Source: Nostoc sp. MS1 (lineage in GTDB: Bacteria > Cyanobacteriota > Cyanobacteriia > Cyanobacteriales > Nostocaceae). Taken from it: 64,000 bases of DNA. The stretch lies in NCBI RefSeq assembly GCF_019976755.1, contig NZ_AP023441.1, forward strand, positions 5,019,501 through 5,083,500. The letters run 5' to 3'. A model generated the notes under the pieces. That model saw only the letters and a program-made list of their open reading frames with translations, made no database searches and had not been told where the DNA came from. This document shows, piece after piece, positions 40,192 through 49,536 of the stretch (position 1 is the first letter of the stretch; each line of letters starts with the position of its first letter). Made by a program: the position numbers and the translations under genes.

Positions 40192-40257
40192 GTTCACCGC
40201 GCTAACCTCCGCGCCCCTCCGCGTTTCAACTATAACCTCATTTCTCAGGAGTGTATA

Positions 40258-41964
40258 ATGCCTTACAAAATGTCCCGCCGCGCCTACGCCGAAACCTACG
40301 GCCCCACAGTAGGCGATCGCATCCGCCTAGCTGATACAGAATTATTTATACAAGTAGAACAAGACCTCACCACCTACGGCGACGAAGTGAAATTTGGTGG
40401 TGGTAAAGTCATCAGGGATGGGATGGGACAATCCCCCATTTCTAACGCCGATGGTGCAGTAGATTTAGTCATTACTAATGCTTTAATCCTCGATTGGTGG
40501 GGGATAGTTAAAGCAGATATCGGCATTAAAGATGGCAAAATATTCAAAATTGGGAAAGCTGGGAATCCCTATATTCAAGACAACGTAGATATTATTATCG
40601 GCCCTGGAACCGAAGCCTTAGCTGGGGAGGGAATGATTCTCACGGCTGGCGGTATTGATACCCATATCCATTTTATTTGCCCCCAACAGATAGAAGTAGC
40701 GATCGCCTCCGGTATCACTACCATGATAGGTGGTGGTACAGGCCCAGCCACGGGAACCAACGCCACCACCTGCACCCCCGGCCCTTGGAATATGTACCGG
40801 ATGTTGCAAGCGGCTGATGCTTTCCCCGTCAACTTAGGATTTTTGGGTAAAGGTAACGCCAGTCAACCCCAAGGACTCACAGAACAAATTTTAGCAGGGG
40901 CGATCGGTTTAAAGCTCCATGAAGACTGGGGAACCACACCCGCCACCATTGACACCTGCTTAACTGTCGCCGACGAATACGATGTGCAGGTAGCCATCCA
41001 CACCGACACCCTCAACGAAGCCGGATTTGTTGAAGATACCATCGCCGCCTTTAAAAACCGCGCCATCCACACCTACCACACCGAAGGCGCAGGTGGGGGA
41101 CACGCACCAGATATTATCAAAGTCTGCGGACAAGCTAATGTCCTCCCCTCTTCCACCAACCCCACCCGTCCTTACACTGTCAACACCCTAGACGAACACC
41201 TCGATATGTTGATGGTATGTCATCACCTAGATCCAGCGATCGCTGAAGATGTAGCCTTTGCCGAATCCCGCATCCGCCGCGAAACTATCGCCGCCGAAGA
41301 TATTTTGCATGATTTAGGCGCGTTTAGTATGATTGCGTCTGACTCCCAAGCGATGGGTAGAGTAGGAGAAGTAATAATTCGCACTTGGCAGACATCTCAC
41401 AAAATGAAGATACAACGCGGAAGCCTTGCGGGAGATGGGGAAGGAGATAATTTAAGAGCTAAAAGATATGTTGCCAAATATACTATAAATCCCGCAATTA
41501 CTCACGGCATCGCTCAGTATGTAGGTTCCGTAGAAGAAGGCAAACTTGCAGATTTATGCTTGTGGCGACCAGCGTTTTTTGGCGTGAAACCAGAGATAGT
41601 CATTAAAGGCGGAATGATAGCTTGGTCACAGATGGGAGATGCTAACGCCAGCATCCCTACACCGCAACCAGTACATATGCGCCCCATGTTTGGCAGTTTT
41701 GCAGGCGCGAGACACGCCACATCTTTAACCTTTGTTTCCCAAGCTGCTTTAGAAAGAGATATCCCCAGTCAGTTGGGCTTAAGAAAATCAGCCATCGCCG
41801 TTTCTGGAACACGCCAATTAACTAAGCAGGATATGAAACTCAATGATGCTTTACCTCATATAGAAGTAGACCCGGAAACCTATGAAGTTAGGGCTGATGG
41901 GGAATTGTTGACTTGTGAACCTGCGACAATTTTACCTATGGCACAGAGATACTTTTTATTTTAA
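40258..41964 (+). CDS. ureC: urease subunit alpha
   Basis: The catalytic subunit hydrolyses urea to ammonia and carbamate at a dinuclear nickel centre. All ligands are visible in the 568-residue product: His136 and His138 (HIH), carbamylated Lys219, His221, His248, His274 and Asp362, together with the mobile flap CHH at 321-323. The ATG follows an AGGAG ribosome site (40247-40251), so it can be translated independently of ureB despite the cassette. The enzyme should be functional if UreEFG are supplied from elsewhere. Confidence 0.98.
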   Translation: MPYKMSRRAYAETYGPTVGDRIRLADTELFIQVEQDLTTYGDEVKFGGGKVIRDGMGQSPISNADGAVDLVITNALILDWWGIVKADIGIKDGKIFKIGKAGNPYIQDNVDIIIGPGTEALAGEGMILTAGGIDTHIHFICPQQIEVAIASGITTMIGGGTGPATGTNATTCTPGPWNMYRMLQAADAFPVNLGFLGKGNASQPQGLTEQILAGAIGLKLHEDWGTTPATIDTCLTVADEYDVQVAIHTDTLNEAGFVEDTIAAFKNRAIHTYHTEGAGGGHAPDIIKVCGQANVLPSSTNPTRPYTVNTLDEHLDMLMVCHHLDPAIAEDVAFAESRIRRETIAAEDILHDLGAFSMIASDSQAMGRVGEVIIRTWQTSHKMKIQRGSLAGDGEGDNLRAKRYVAKYTINPAITHGIAQYVGSVEEGKLADLCLWRPAFFGVKPEIVIKGGMIAWSQMGDANASIPTPQPVHMRPMFGSFAGARHATSLTFVSQAALERDIPSQLGLRKSAIAVSGTRQLTKQDMKLNDALPHIEVDPETYEVRADGELLTCEPATILPMAQRYFLF

Positions 41965-42918
41965 ATGACTGAGCAATCGACCGATTACGATAGCCCGTGG
42001 AAAGAGGTCATCGAATTATATTTCCCCCGCTTTCTGGAGTTCTTCTTTACCCAAGCTTACACCGAAATCGATTGGACGCGACCTTACGAATTTCTGGACA
42101 ACGAACTACAACAACTCGAACCAGACGCAGAAATTGGAAGGCGTTTAGTTAATAAAGTTGCCAAGGTTTGGTTACTGGACGGTGAAGAAGCTTGGGTATT
42201 GGTTCATGTAGAAGTGCAAGGACAATATGACAGCCAATTTGCCGAACGGATGTACACCTACAATTACCGCTTGTTTGACCGTCATAAAAAGCGAGTCATC
42301 AGCTTGGCAGTTTTAGCCGATGAACAAGCAAATTGGCGACCTAATAGCTATAGCTATCAACTAGGCGGTTGTCGCGTCAGTTTGGAGTTCCCCATAGCGA
42401 AATTGTTAGACTATGAAGCAACTTGGGAAACCCTAGAACAAGCCACCAATCCCTTTGGGATAATTGTGATGGCACATCTCAAAACCAAGGCAACGCAACG
42501 AAACCCAGAAAGTCGGCTACAGTGGAAATTAAGCCTAGTGAGAAGGCTATTTGAGAGGGGATACAGCCGAGAAGATATTCAAGAATTATTCAGGTTCATC
42601 GACTGGATAATGGTTTTGCCAAGGGAATTGGCGCTAAGTTTTAAAACAGAAGTCAGGAGTTACGAGGAGGTACAAAGGATGCGGTACGTAACCAGTATTG
42701 AAAGATTAGCAAAAGAAGAAGGCAAAGAAGAAGGGATTAGAGAAAGTGTGCTTGATGTTTTAGATACCAGATTTGGCGAAGTACCAACTTCTATTGTGGA
42801 AGCGATTAATAGAATTGATCAACCATCCTTACTCAAGACACTGCTGAAAAGAGCGATCGCAATTCCATCAACTACAGAATTTCAGCAACTCTTAGATAAT
42901 CTCACATCTGGAGAATAA
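41965..42918 (+). CDS. Rpn/PD-(D/E)XK nuclease-family protein
   Basis: The ATG immediately follows the ureC stop. The 317-residue product starts MTEQSTDYDSPWKEVIELYF and has LLDGEEAWVLVHVEVQGQYD, the E-x-Q core of Rpn/PD-(D/E)XK transposase-like nucleases, followed by YNYRLFDRHKK and a helical C-terminal half. Proteins of this group are abundant in cyanobacteria; related Rpn proteins in E. coli promote recombination. It is transcribed with urease only by position. Confidence 0.82.
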   Translation: MTEQSTDYDSPWKEVIELYFPRFLEFFFTQAYTEIDWTRPYEFLDNELQQLEPDAEIGRRLVNKVAKVWLLDGEEAWVLVHVEVQGQYDSQFAERMYTYNYRLFDRHKKRVISLAVLADEQANWRPNSYSYQLGGCRVSLEFPIAKLLDYEATWETLEQATNPFGIIVMAHLKTKATQRNPESRLQWKLSLVRRLFERGYSREDIQELFRFIDWIMVLPRELALSFKTEVRSYEEVQRMRYVTSIERLAKEEGKEEGIRESVLDVLDTRFGEVPTSIVEAINRIDQPSLLKTLLKRAIAIPSTTEFQQLLDNLTSGE

Positions 42919-42926
42919 ACAATCAA

Positions 42927-44087
42927 ATGAGTGCAAAATCTCCTCAATCTGGCAAAATTCTGGTGGTTGACGATTCGCCAGATAACGTATTTTTAATTAA
43001 AACTATTTTAGAAGAAGAAGGTTATACCGTTACCACTGCCGAAGATGGCTTCTCAGCATTAGAACAATTGCAAGCATCCCCTTGTGATTTGGTACTGTTA
43101 GACTTAATGATGCCGGGAATGGATGGTTATGAAGTCACCAGGCGGGTTCGCGGGGAGATGAATTTACAGCAGTATATTCCCATCTTGTTAATTACTGCCC
43201 ATGATGCGCCAAATGTAGCACATGGTTTAGACTTGGGTGCTGATGATTTCATCCGTAAGCCTGTAACAATGGATGAGTTACTCGCCAGGGTGCGATCGCT
43301 GTTACGCTTGAAGCATAGTATGGATGAACGCGACGAAATTGCCCGTCAGCGTGAAGATTTTGTCTCTCGTCTCACACACGATTTACGCACACCTTTAGTT
43401 GCAGCTGATCGGATGCTGGTATTATTTCAACAAGGGGCATTGGGAGACTTATCACCGCAAATGCACGAAGTAATTACCATTATGGCACGGAGCAATATCA
43501 ACTTGCTTTCGATGGTAAACACTTTATTAGAAGTTTATCGCTTTGAAGCTGGGCGTAAAACCTTAGCATTTCAACCAGTAAATCTTAGACAGTTACTAGA
43601 TGAAGTAATTGGAGAATTAAACCCTTTAGCCCAAGAAAAAGGCTTGGTAATTAATAGGGATTTTGAGGAAGCATTAATATCAAGTACCGTGACAGGCGAT
43701 GGCGTTCCGCCCACCGTAGGCGATCGCTTAGAACTGCACCGCTTATTTACCAATCTTATAGGCAATGCCATTAAATTTACCACATCTGGTTCAGTAACTA
43801 TCCGTATCAAAACTGTAACACTAAGTAAACAGCAAGATTCTTCTTCATCTGCCATCAACCAAGACTATATAAATGTAGAAATAGCAGATACAGGCCCAGG
43901 TATTCCCCTGGATGAACAAGCCACATTGTTTGAAAGATTTCGTCAAGGTAGTCATAAAATTGCTGGTAGTGGATTAGGTTTGTATCTTTCTCGACGGATT
44001 GTTGAAGCTCACCAAGGTAATATCTCTGTTGTTTCCGATACAGGCAAAGGCAGTATATTTACTGTTAATTTGCCAGTCAAAATATGA
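42927..44087 (+). CDS. response regulator-histidine kinase hybrid
   Basis: This 386-residue protein has an N-terminal receiver domain (KILVVDDSPDN, phospho-Asp in DLVLLDLMMPGMDG, Lys in IRKPV) linked to a histidine kinase with H-box SRLTHDLRTPLVA, N-box FTNLIGNAIKFT, G1 ADTGPGIP and G2 GSGLGLYLSRRI. There is no membrane segment and no sensor domain, so its input must come through phosphorylation of the receiver by another kinase. It starts 8 bases after the Rpn gene. The signal and partner are unknown. Confidence 0.92.
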   Translation: MSAKSPQSGKILVVDDSPDNVFLIKTILEEEGYTVTTAEDGFSALEQLQASPCDLVLLDLMMPGMDGYEVTRRVRGEMNLQQYIPILLITAHDAPNVAHGLDLGADDFIRKPVTMDELLARVRSLLRLKHSMDERDEIARQREDFVSRLTHDLRTPLVAADRMLVLFQQGALGDLSPQMHEVITIMARSNINLLSMVNTLLEVYRFEAGRKTLAFQPVNLRQLLDEVIGELNPLAQEKGLVINRDFEEALISSTVTGDGVPPTVGDRLELHRLFTNLIGNAIKFTTSGSVTIRIKTVTLSKQQDSSSSAINQDYINVEIADTGPGIPLDEQATLFERFRQGSHKIAGSGLGLYLSRRIVEAHQGNISVVSDTGKGSIFTVNLPVKI

Positions 44088-44144
44088 ATCTAAAGTATAA
44101 TTTATATTTGATTGAGTATGCTAAAAAAAATAAGGTAAATATAA

Positions 44145-45527
44145 ATGGTTACTATTTCTACATCAAAAATTACTGAAATAATCGAACAACAACGTATTTT
44201 TTTTCATACTGGTAAAACTAAAGATGTTAATTTCCGTCTAAAACAACTTCAAAAACTTAAACAATTAGTTACCGAAAATACGGCAGCAATAACTCAAGCC
44301 TTAAAAGCAGATTTAAACAAATCAGAATTTGAAGCTTATGCCACAGAAATAAGCTCAATTAATGAAATTAGTTATGCTATCAAAAATATCAAAAATTGGA
44401 CTAAACCGAAAAAAGCTGATGTTCCCCTAGACTTCTTTTCTTACTCAGCAAAAATTTATCCAGAACCGTTAGGTGTGGTTTTAATTATTAGCCCTTGGAA
44501 TTACCCATTTGGTTTAATCATTTCACCCTTAGTTGGAGCGATCGCCGCCGGAAACTGCGCTATCATCAAACCATCAGAACTTGCGCCTCATACCTCTAAT
44601 TTAGTAGTAGAACTAATTACTAAATATTTCCCCAGTGAGTATATTGCAGTAGTAGAAGGCGGTGTAGAAACTAGCCAAGAACTACTAGCAAATAAATTTG
44701 ACCACATCTTTTTTACAGGTGGTACATCCATAGGTAAAATTGTGATGGCAGCCGCAGCCAAACACCTCACACCAGTTACATTAGAGTTAGGTGGAAAAAG
44801 TCCTTGTATTGTTGATACTGATATTAATCTCGAACATACAGCCAGACGAATTACTTGGGGTAAATTTATTAATTCAGGTCAAACTTGTGTTGCACCTGAC
44901 TATCTTTTAGTGAATCAAAATATTAAACAAGATTTAATCGCCGCTATACAAAAAACACTCAAAGAGTTTTATGGTGATAACCCAGCCCAAAGCCCTGATT
45001 ATGGCAGAATTATCAGTCATAGACATTTTGAGCGTTTAACGAAGTTTCTCAACAACGGAAAAATTGTAGTTGGAGGCGAAACAAACTTTGAAGAAAAATA
45101 TATCGCTCCAACAATTTTAGATAACGTTGCTTTAACAGATACAGTAATGCAGGAAGAAATTTTTGGGCCGATTTTACCAGTGATTGAATATACAGATATT
45201 AAAGATGCGATCGCCTTAATTAATTCTCAAGCAAAACCCCTCGCTTTATACCTATTTACGCAAAATCAACCTCTACAACAACGCATCCTGCAAGAAACCT
45301 CATCTGGCGGAGTCTGTATCAACGACACAATCATGCACATAGGCGTTTCATCCCTACCATTTGGTGGCGTAGGAGATAGCGGTATCGGTAGTTATCACGG
45401 TAAAGCCAGCTTTGACACCTTTTCCCATTACAAAAGTGTCCTAAAAAACTCCTTCTGGCTAGACCTAAACTGGCGTTACGCCCCTTACAAAGATAAATTG
45501 AGCTTACTCAAAAAAATTATTAAGTAG
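44145..45527 (+). CDS. aldehyde dehydrogenase
   Basis: This 460-residue NAD(P)-dependent enzyme of the ALDH3-like class oxidises aldehydes to acids. The catalytic Cys is in NSGQTCVAPDY and the general base Glu in TLELGGKSP; the cofactor segment is FFTGGTSIGKIV and the substrate end is EEIFGPILPV. The short C-terminus with a hydrophobic/basic end (LKKIIK) suggests membrane contact, as in fatty-aldehyde and apocarotenal dehydrogenases of cyanobacteria. The substrate is not determined by sequence. Confidence 0.93.
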   Translation: MVTISTSKITEIIEQQRIFFHTGKTKDVNFRLKQLQKLKQLVTENTAAITQALKADLNKSEFEAYATEISSINEISYAIKNIKNWTKPKKADVPLDFFSYSAKIYPEPLGVVLIISPWNYPFGLIISPLVGAIAAGNCAIIKPSELAPHTSNLVVELITKYFPSEYIAVVEGGVETSQELLANKFDHIFFTGGTSIGKIVMAAAAKHLTPVTLELGGKSPCIVDTDINLEHTARRITWGKFINSGQTCVAPDYLLVNQNIKQDLIAAIQKTLKEFYGDNPAQSPDYGRIISHRHFERLTKFLNNGKIVVGGETNFEEKYIAPTILDNVALTDTVMQEEIFGPILPVIEYTDIKDAIALINSQAKPLALYLFTQNQPLQQRILQETSSGGVCINDTIMHIGVSSLPFGGVGDSGIGSYHGKASFDTFSHYKSVLKNSFWLDLNWRYAPYKDKLSLLKKIIK

Positions 45528-45597
45528 GTAATAGGGACTTTGGAAAAGGGGAAAGAGGAAAATAACTATGGACTGTGGACTAATGACTAATGACTAA

Positions 45598-46188
45598 TTA
45601 ACTATACCTTTCCTCCGCCCAAGGTTCACCCCGACGGTTGTAACCATTGCGTTCCCAAAAACCCAGTTCTTCCTTATCCAGAAACTCCAGACCATTAACC
45701 CACTTAGCACTTTTCCAAGCATAAAGATGAGGTACAACTAAGCGCATCGGCCCACCATGTTCCAAGGGGAGGTCTTCACCAAATAATTTAAAGGCAAAGA
45801 AGTTTTCTTCCCTCACAAAATCGTCCATTGCAATATTTGTAGTGTAACCACCATAGCAATGTTCCATTACATGAGCGGCTTGAGAATCTACCTCAATCAG
45901 ATTCATAAAATCTGTAACTTTAATCCCCGTCCATTTCACATCAAGTTTAGACCAACGGGTAACACAGTGAAAGTCTGCTGTAAATTCGTGATGAGGTAAA
46001 GCTATAAAATCCGACCAAGTAAAAATGGCAGGTTTTACCAAACCCCAAACCCGAAACTCCCAACCATCAATACTGACTTTAGGTGCTGCGCCATAGGTGA
46101 GAACAGGGAAACCCTTAGCTAGATGCTGTCCTGGGGGAACTCGGTCAGCATTTTCTTGGTCTGGTTTCTGAAAAAATTTTCCTAGCAT
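45598..46188 (-). CDS. sulfite oxidase-like molybdopterin oxidoreductase
   Basis: The 196-residue protein consists of the molybdopterin-binding core alone. The molybdenum-ligating cysteine is in FHCVTRWSKLDVKWTGI, and GGPMRLVVPHLYAWKSAKWV is the conserved cofactor-binding block. The N-terminus lacks a twin-arginine signal, and there is no heme or dimerisation domain, unlike true sulfite oxidase. Short cytoplasmic forms of the YedY/SorA group are common in cyanobacteria. The substrate is unknown. Confidence 0.9.
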   Translation of the reverse strand: MLGKFFQKPDQENADRVPPGQHLAKGFPVLTYGAAPKVSIDGWEFRVWGLVKPAIFTWSDFIALPHHEFTADFHCVTRWSKLDVKWTGIKVTDFMNLIEVDSQAAHVMEHCYGGYTTNIAMDDFVREENFFAFKLFGEDLPLEHGGPMRLVVPHLYAWKSAKWVNGLEFLDKEELGFWERNGYNRRGEPWAEERYS

Positions 46189-46406
46189 ATTTATATAAAA
46201 CGTAACAATAAAGATGTTGCTGAGTACAAATCAATACTTTCATTTTCCCAGCAAAGAAATTTCTATCGATAAATATTAATTTTAATAAACACTAAAAAAT
46301 CTGGAGCTATAGATAACTTACTCTTTATATGATTATTTGATCATCAGTCATGGGTGAAAGGTAATGGGTAATTGGTTCTGCCGATTACTCATTACCCATT
46401 TTTTTC

Positions 46407-46580
46407 TTATTCTTCTTCGTCTTCTTCTTCCGCAGTAGGATAGACAAATGTAGAACGTCCAGTCAAAATTGATTTGCCCAAGGAGATAGCTTTTTGCGCT
46501 TCCACAGCAGCCTTATGTCTCCAGGTAGCTCGACGCTTATCGCGTTTTGATTTAGATGTTTTCTTCTTAGGAACCGCCAT
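46407..46580 (-). CDS. rpmF: 50S ribosomal protein L32
   Basis: The ATG at 46580 (MAVPKKKTSKSKRDKRRATW) is the standard L32 start, giving 57 residues; a longer frame starting at 46607 is not needed. The product is highly basic at the N-terminus and ends in an acidic tail (EEEDEEE), as is common in cyanobacterial L32. There is no plsX or fabH beside it, unlike the arrangement in many bacteria. It is monocistronic here. Confidence 0.96.
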   Translation of the reverse strand: MAVPKKKTSKSKRDKRRATWRHKAAVEAQKAISLGKSILTGRSTFVYPTAEEEDEEE

Positions 46581-46663
46581 ACTAGCTGATATCGTAATTC
46601 TTGACAACCTTCCTATTCTAAGCGATCAAATCACGATGATCACTATCTGGAAAGAAAAAGGGA

Positions 46664-46720
46664 ATAGTCAATAGTCCATAGTCAACAGTCAACAGTTAAC
46701 AGTCAACAGTTAACTGTCAC
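46664..46720. repeat. TAGTCAA/CAGTTAA heptamer array
   Basis: Seven imperfect heptamers AGTCAAC/AGTTAAC end directly at the stop of the minus-strand gene at 46723. Confidence 0.85.
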
Positions 46721-46722
46721 CT

Positions 46723-47280
46723 CTACTTCGGTTCTGCTGGTGGCTGGGGAGAGGCTGCGGGAGATGGTGTAGGGGTGGGATTGGGTGCTGTTGTGGGAAT
46801 TGTGACGGCGGCTGCTGGGTTGGCTGAGTTTTGGGGATTGTTAAAGAGTAGGAGTGATTGGGCGCTTTTGAAGTAAGTCGCCCAGCGTTGTGGATCGGGA
46901 CGGGTGCGCCATTGCTGACGGCTGACATCCAAAAGTAAAACTGGTGCGATCGCTCCATAACTTTGTACGGAGATGTACACAGAAATATCTGTAACTAAAA
47001 TATCCTTATCAAAGCTGCGTTGAGCTGCTGCCCTAGCTGCCATTTCTGCCCGGCGTAGTATGGCTTCGTAGCCCTCATCAGGTAATCTATCAATAGTCAA
47101 GTCAACTCTGGCTGTGTAAGCTCGCACAATCTGGGGAAAAGCTATTTCTGTTACAAGCCATACAGGAACGGGAAACAAAAGCAAAAATATTAACGGAAAT
47201 GTCCGGATTTTTTTGTCAATTTGGCTAATAGGTTTAAAGGGAATGGTTAATGATAGTTGTTGAGGACTACTTTTACTCAT
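46723..47280 (-). CDS. conserved cyanobacterial membrane-anchored hypothetical protein
   Basis: The 185-residue product has one hydrophobic segment near residues 28-48 (FPLIFLLLFPVPVWLVTEIAF) and then a soluble domain (about 50-140) with VRAYTARVDLTIDRLPDEGYEAILRRAE and VSVYISVQSYG-like strands. The last 40 residues are a Pro/Thr/Ala repeat (PNPTPTPSPAASPQPP) that is probably unstructured. It is divergent from the caspase-like gene at 47478. No named domain is recognised. Confidence 0.72.
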   Translation of the reverse strand: MSKSSPQQLSLTIPFKPISQIDKKIRTFPLIFLLLFPVPVWLVTEIAFPQIVRAYTARVDLTIDRLPDEGYEAILRRAEMAARAAAQRSFDKDILVTDISVYISVQSYGAIAPVLLLDVSRQQWRTRPDPQRWATYFKSAQSLLLFNNPQNSANPAAAVTIPTTAPNPTPTPSPAASPQPPAEPK

Positions 47281-47405
47281 GACCTGTTCTCTCCTTAATT
47301 GAGGTTCTGTACTTTGAATGGCTTGGAAAATTTTCGGAAACGGAAAGTAATAAAAAATACGTAATTTTAATGACTAGATGATAATCTTCTAGACTATTAG
47401 ACATA

Positions 47406-47436
47406 GGTTAGCTTTGTTTTTTCAGCAAAGCCAACC
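47406..47436. other. hairpin in the leader of the caspase-like gene
   Basis: GGTTAGCTTTG pairs with CAAAGCCAACC (one mismatch) across a T-rich loop, 42 bases before the caspase-like start codon. It is in the divergent interval, so it is not an ordinary terminator of a known plus-strand gene; a leader structure or regulatory site is possible. Confidence 0.5.
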
Positions 47437-47477
47437 GCAATTTTAGGCAACCATACAAACAACCTACAAAGAGCGGG

Positions 47478-49418
47478 ATGGCAAACTACTGGGCGATCGC
47501 CATAGGCGTAAATCAATATCATTTATTTCAACCTTTACGTTGCGCTCAAGCCGATGCCGAGGCGCTAAAAGACTTTTTAACTCAACAAGCAGGCTTTTTC
47601 CCCCAACAATGCCTGCTGATGACGGATACTTCCACACCTGTTGAAGACCGACCTACCTATCCCACTAAAGACCATATATTGTTATGGCTGGAAGATTTAG
47701 CCGCAGTCTGTTGGCAACCAGAAGACCATTTATGGTTTTTCTTTAGCGGTTATGGAGTCAACCACAACGGCAGAGATTATCTCATGCCCGTAGAAGGTGA
47801 TCCCAAATTTGTGGAAGAGACTGGTATCGAAGTGCGATCGCTAATGCAAAGTTTGCAGTTAGCTAACCTGAATGTATTACTCATCTTCGATATCAACCGT
47901 GCTTCTGGCAGCTTGGGAGAGACTCCCGTCGGTAAGGAAATCATCGAACTAGCCGAAGAATTACAACTCGCCACCATCTTGTCCTGTCAGCCAGACCAAT
48001 TTTCTCAAGAAAGTAGAGAACTAGGACACGGGATATTTACGGGTGCATTGTTGTCGGCTCTACGTTCCGGCTATGGCAGTGATTTAACCCAATTACAAGA
48101 ACACTTAAGTGGTCTTACTCCCGAACTATCTCAACATTACTGGCGACCTACACAAAACCCTGTAGCGGTTATCCCCTTCCCTGAACAGGCAATTCTGCCC
48201 CCAGTAGAAAACACAACCGAGACAGAAGTAGAACTTAGCGCCTCGATCCCCAGCACCATAGAACCCTCGGAACCTGAAGCAATTATTTTTTCCGAGGAAA
48301 ACTTTGCTATGGCGTTTACAGCACCCTCCATAGGAGAACCCCCAAAAAATACCGACAAGCTGCCAAAATTCGATATTTGGAAGGGATATCAAGGTTTAGA
48401 AACTAACGGTAACGGCAAATCACCAATCCTCACCCTAGATAAACAACCATTACCCAGCACAAAAACGGAAGTTACCCAGCAATCTGAAGAAGAAAGTGCA
48501 GCTGGGCGGTTCATCCCCGAAGCACCCCAACCTTATATCTCTCGGCTACCCGCTAGTAAGGTAGAGCCTCCATTGTGGAAACAGTTTCTTCTGTGGGGTG
48601 GTGGGACTATGGTAGTGGTGTCCTTAATTTCTATTGTTCTACTTCGCAATCAGGTTAAGGTTTTAAAAGCGAGGCAGCAATTAGCCGCTACAAGTGATGC
48701 ACAAATCATCAAAAAACCTTCAACTCCAAGGCCACTTCCTAAACTATCTCCCGCCCCGCTAACAATTCCCAAAAATCAATCAACTGCTCAAATTGCGCCT
48801 ATTTCTGAATCAAAAAAACGCAACCAAGCTGTATTAGACTTAGCGAAAATGTCCCTGAGACAGACTCAAGCTAGTGATCTGAGCTTGGCTATTACCACAG
48901 CGAAAAAAATCAAACCCGGCGAACCCCTACACGAACAAGCCCAGGAAAATATTAAAATTTGGAACCAGATGATTTTAGACTTAGCAGAAGGTCGCGCCAA
49001 ACAAAGACAATACGCCAATGCGATCGCAGCTGCTAAATTAATTTCTAAAGACGAAATTCTTTATACTAAAGCTCAAAAGTCAATTGAACAATGGCGTTCA
49101 GAAGCCAAACAATTGTTAGCCAATCAAACCTTAATAGAGGCTGCTAACGGCTTAATTAAACCAGGGCAAGCTTCCACTTATAACCGTGCCATTGAAGTAG
49201 CCAAAAGAGTACCACAAGGTCAACCAGGCTTTGATTTAGCAAAAACATCTATTAATAAATGGAGTGAAAAAATTCTTGACCTAGCTAAAAATCGCGCCGA
49301 TCAAGAAAATTTTAATGCGGCCATTGCCACCGCTACCTTAGTTCCAGAAGGAACAGCAGTCTACGAAGATGCTCAAGAAGCCATCCAGAAATGGGAAGCA
49401 AGAAAAAAGAGTCAATAG
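47478..49418 (+). CDS. caspase-like (orthocaspase-fold) protein lacking catalytic His and Cys
   Basis: The 646-residue protein starts with a peptidase C14/p20-like fold (1-240): WAIAIGVNQYHLFQPLRCAQADA, LWFFFSGYG and VLLIFDINRASGS. In active orthocaspases the second motif is SGHG and the third DxCxS; here the His is Tyr92 and the Cys is Asn140, so it should not be a protease. A Pro/Glu-rich linker, a membrane helix (about 365-390, LWGGGTMVVVSLISIVLL) and about four tandem repeats of 45 residues (ILDLAKxRAxQ...AIATA...W) follow. The repeats look like helical interaction modules. It is probably a membrane-anchored scaffold or receptor. Confidence 0.85.
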   Translation: MANYWAIAIGVNQYHLFQPLRCAQADAEALKDFLTQQAGFFPQQCLLMTDTSTPVEDRPTYPTKDHILLWLEDLAAVCWQPEDHLWFFFSGYGVNHNGRDYLMPVEGDPKFVEETGIEVRSLMQSLQLANLNVLLIFDINRASGSLGETPVGKEIIELAEELQLATILSCQPDQFSQESRELGHGIFTGALLSALRSGYGSDLTQLQEHLSGLTPELSQHYWRPTQNPVAVIPFPEQAILPPVENTTETEVELSASIPSTIEPSEPEAIIFSEENFAMAFTAPSIGEPPKNTDKLPKFDIWKGYQGLETNGNGKSPILTLDKQPLPSTKTEVTQQSEEESAAGRFIPEAPQPYISRLPASKVEPPLWKQFLLWGGGTMVVVSLISIVLLRNQVKVLKARQQLAATSDAQIIKKPSTPRPLPKLSPAPLTIPKNQSTAQIAPISESKKRNQAVLDLAKMSLRQTQASDLSLAITTAKKIKPGEPLHEQAQENIKIWNQMILDLAEGRAKQRQYANAIAAAKLISKDEILYTKAQKSIEQWRSEAKQLLANQTLIEAANGLIKPGQASTYNRAIEVAKRVPQGQPGFDLAKTSINKWSEKILDLAKNRADQENFNAAIATATLVPEGTAVYEDAQEAIQKWEARKKSQ

Positions 49419-49536
49419 TCCACAGTCCACAGTCAATAGTCCATAGTCAGACAGCTTTCACTGTTGACTAAGCGCAAAGTCTGAGCGGAAGTTTCCTCCG
49501 CTCAGAACTTTGTAAGAGATGACTAATGACTAATGA

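Larger units (their letters stand above)
39708..40227 (-). mobile_element. inverted-repeat cassette with a GxxExxY gene, inserted between ureB and ureC
   Basis: The ends 39708-39736 and 40199-40227 are 29-base inverted repeats that match at 28 positions (GAAACGCGGAGGGGCGC start, GGTTAGCGC end). They enclose 462 bases with one GxxExxY gene on the opposite strand to the urease genes, plus a palindromic repeat (40142-40191) shared with lysC. There is no transposase. The structure is that of a small non-autonomous mobile unit. I find no name for it. Confidence 0.8.

Noticed and set aside
40135..40197. N-terminal extension of the GxxExxY frame
   Set aside because: The 23 extra residues are encoded by the palindromic repeat and terminal repeat; the family start is at 40128.
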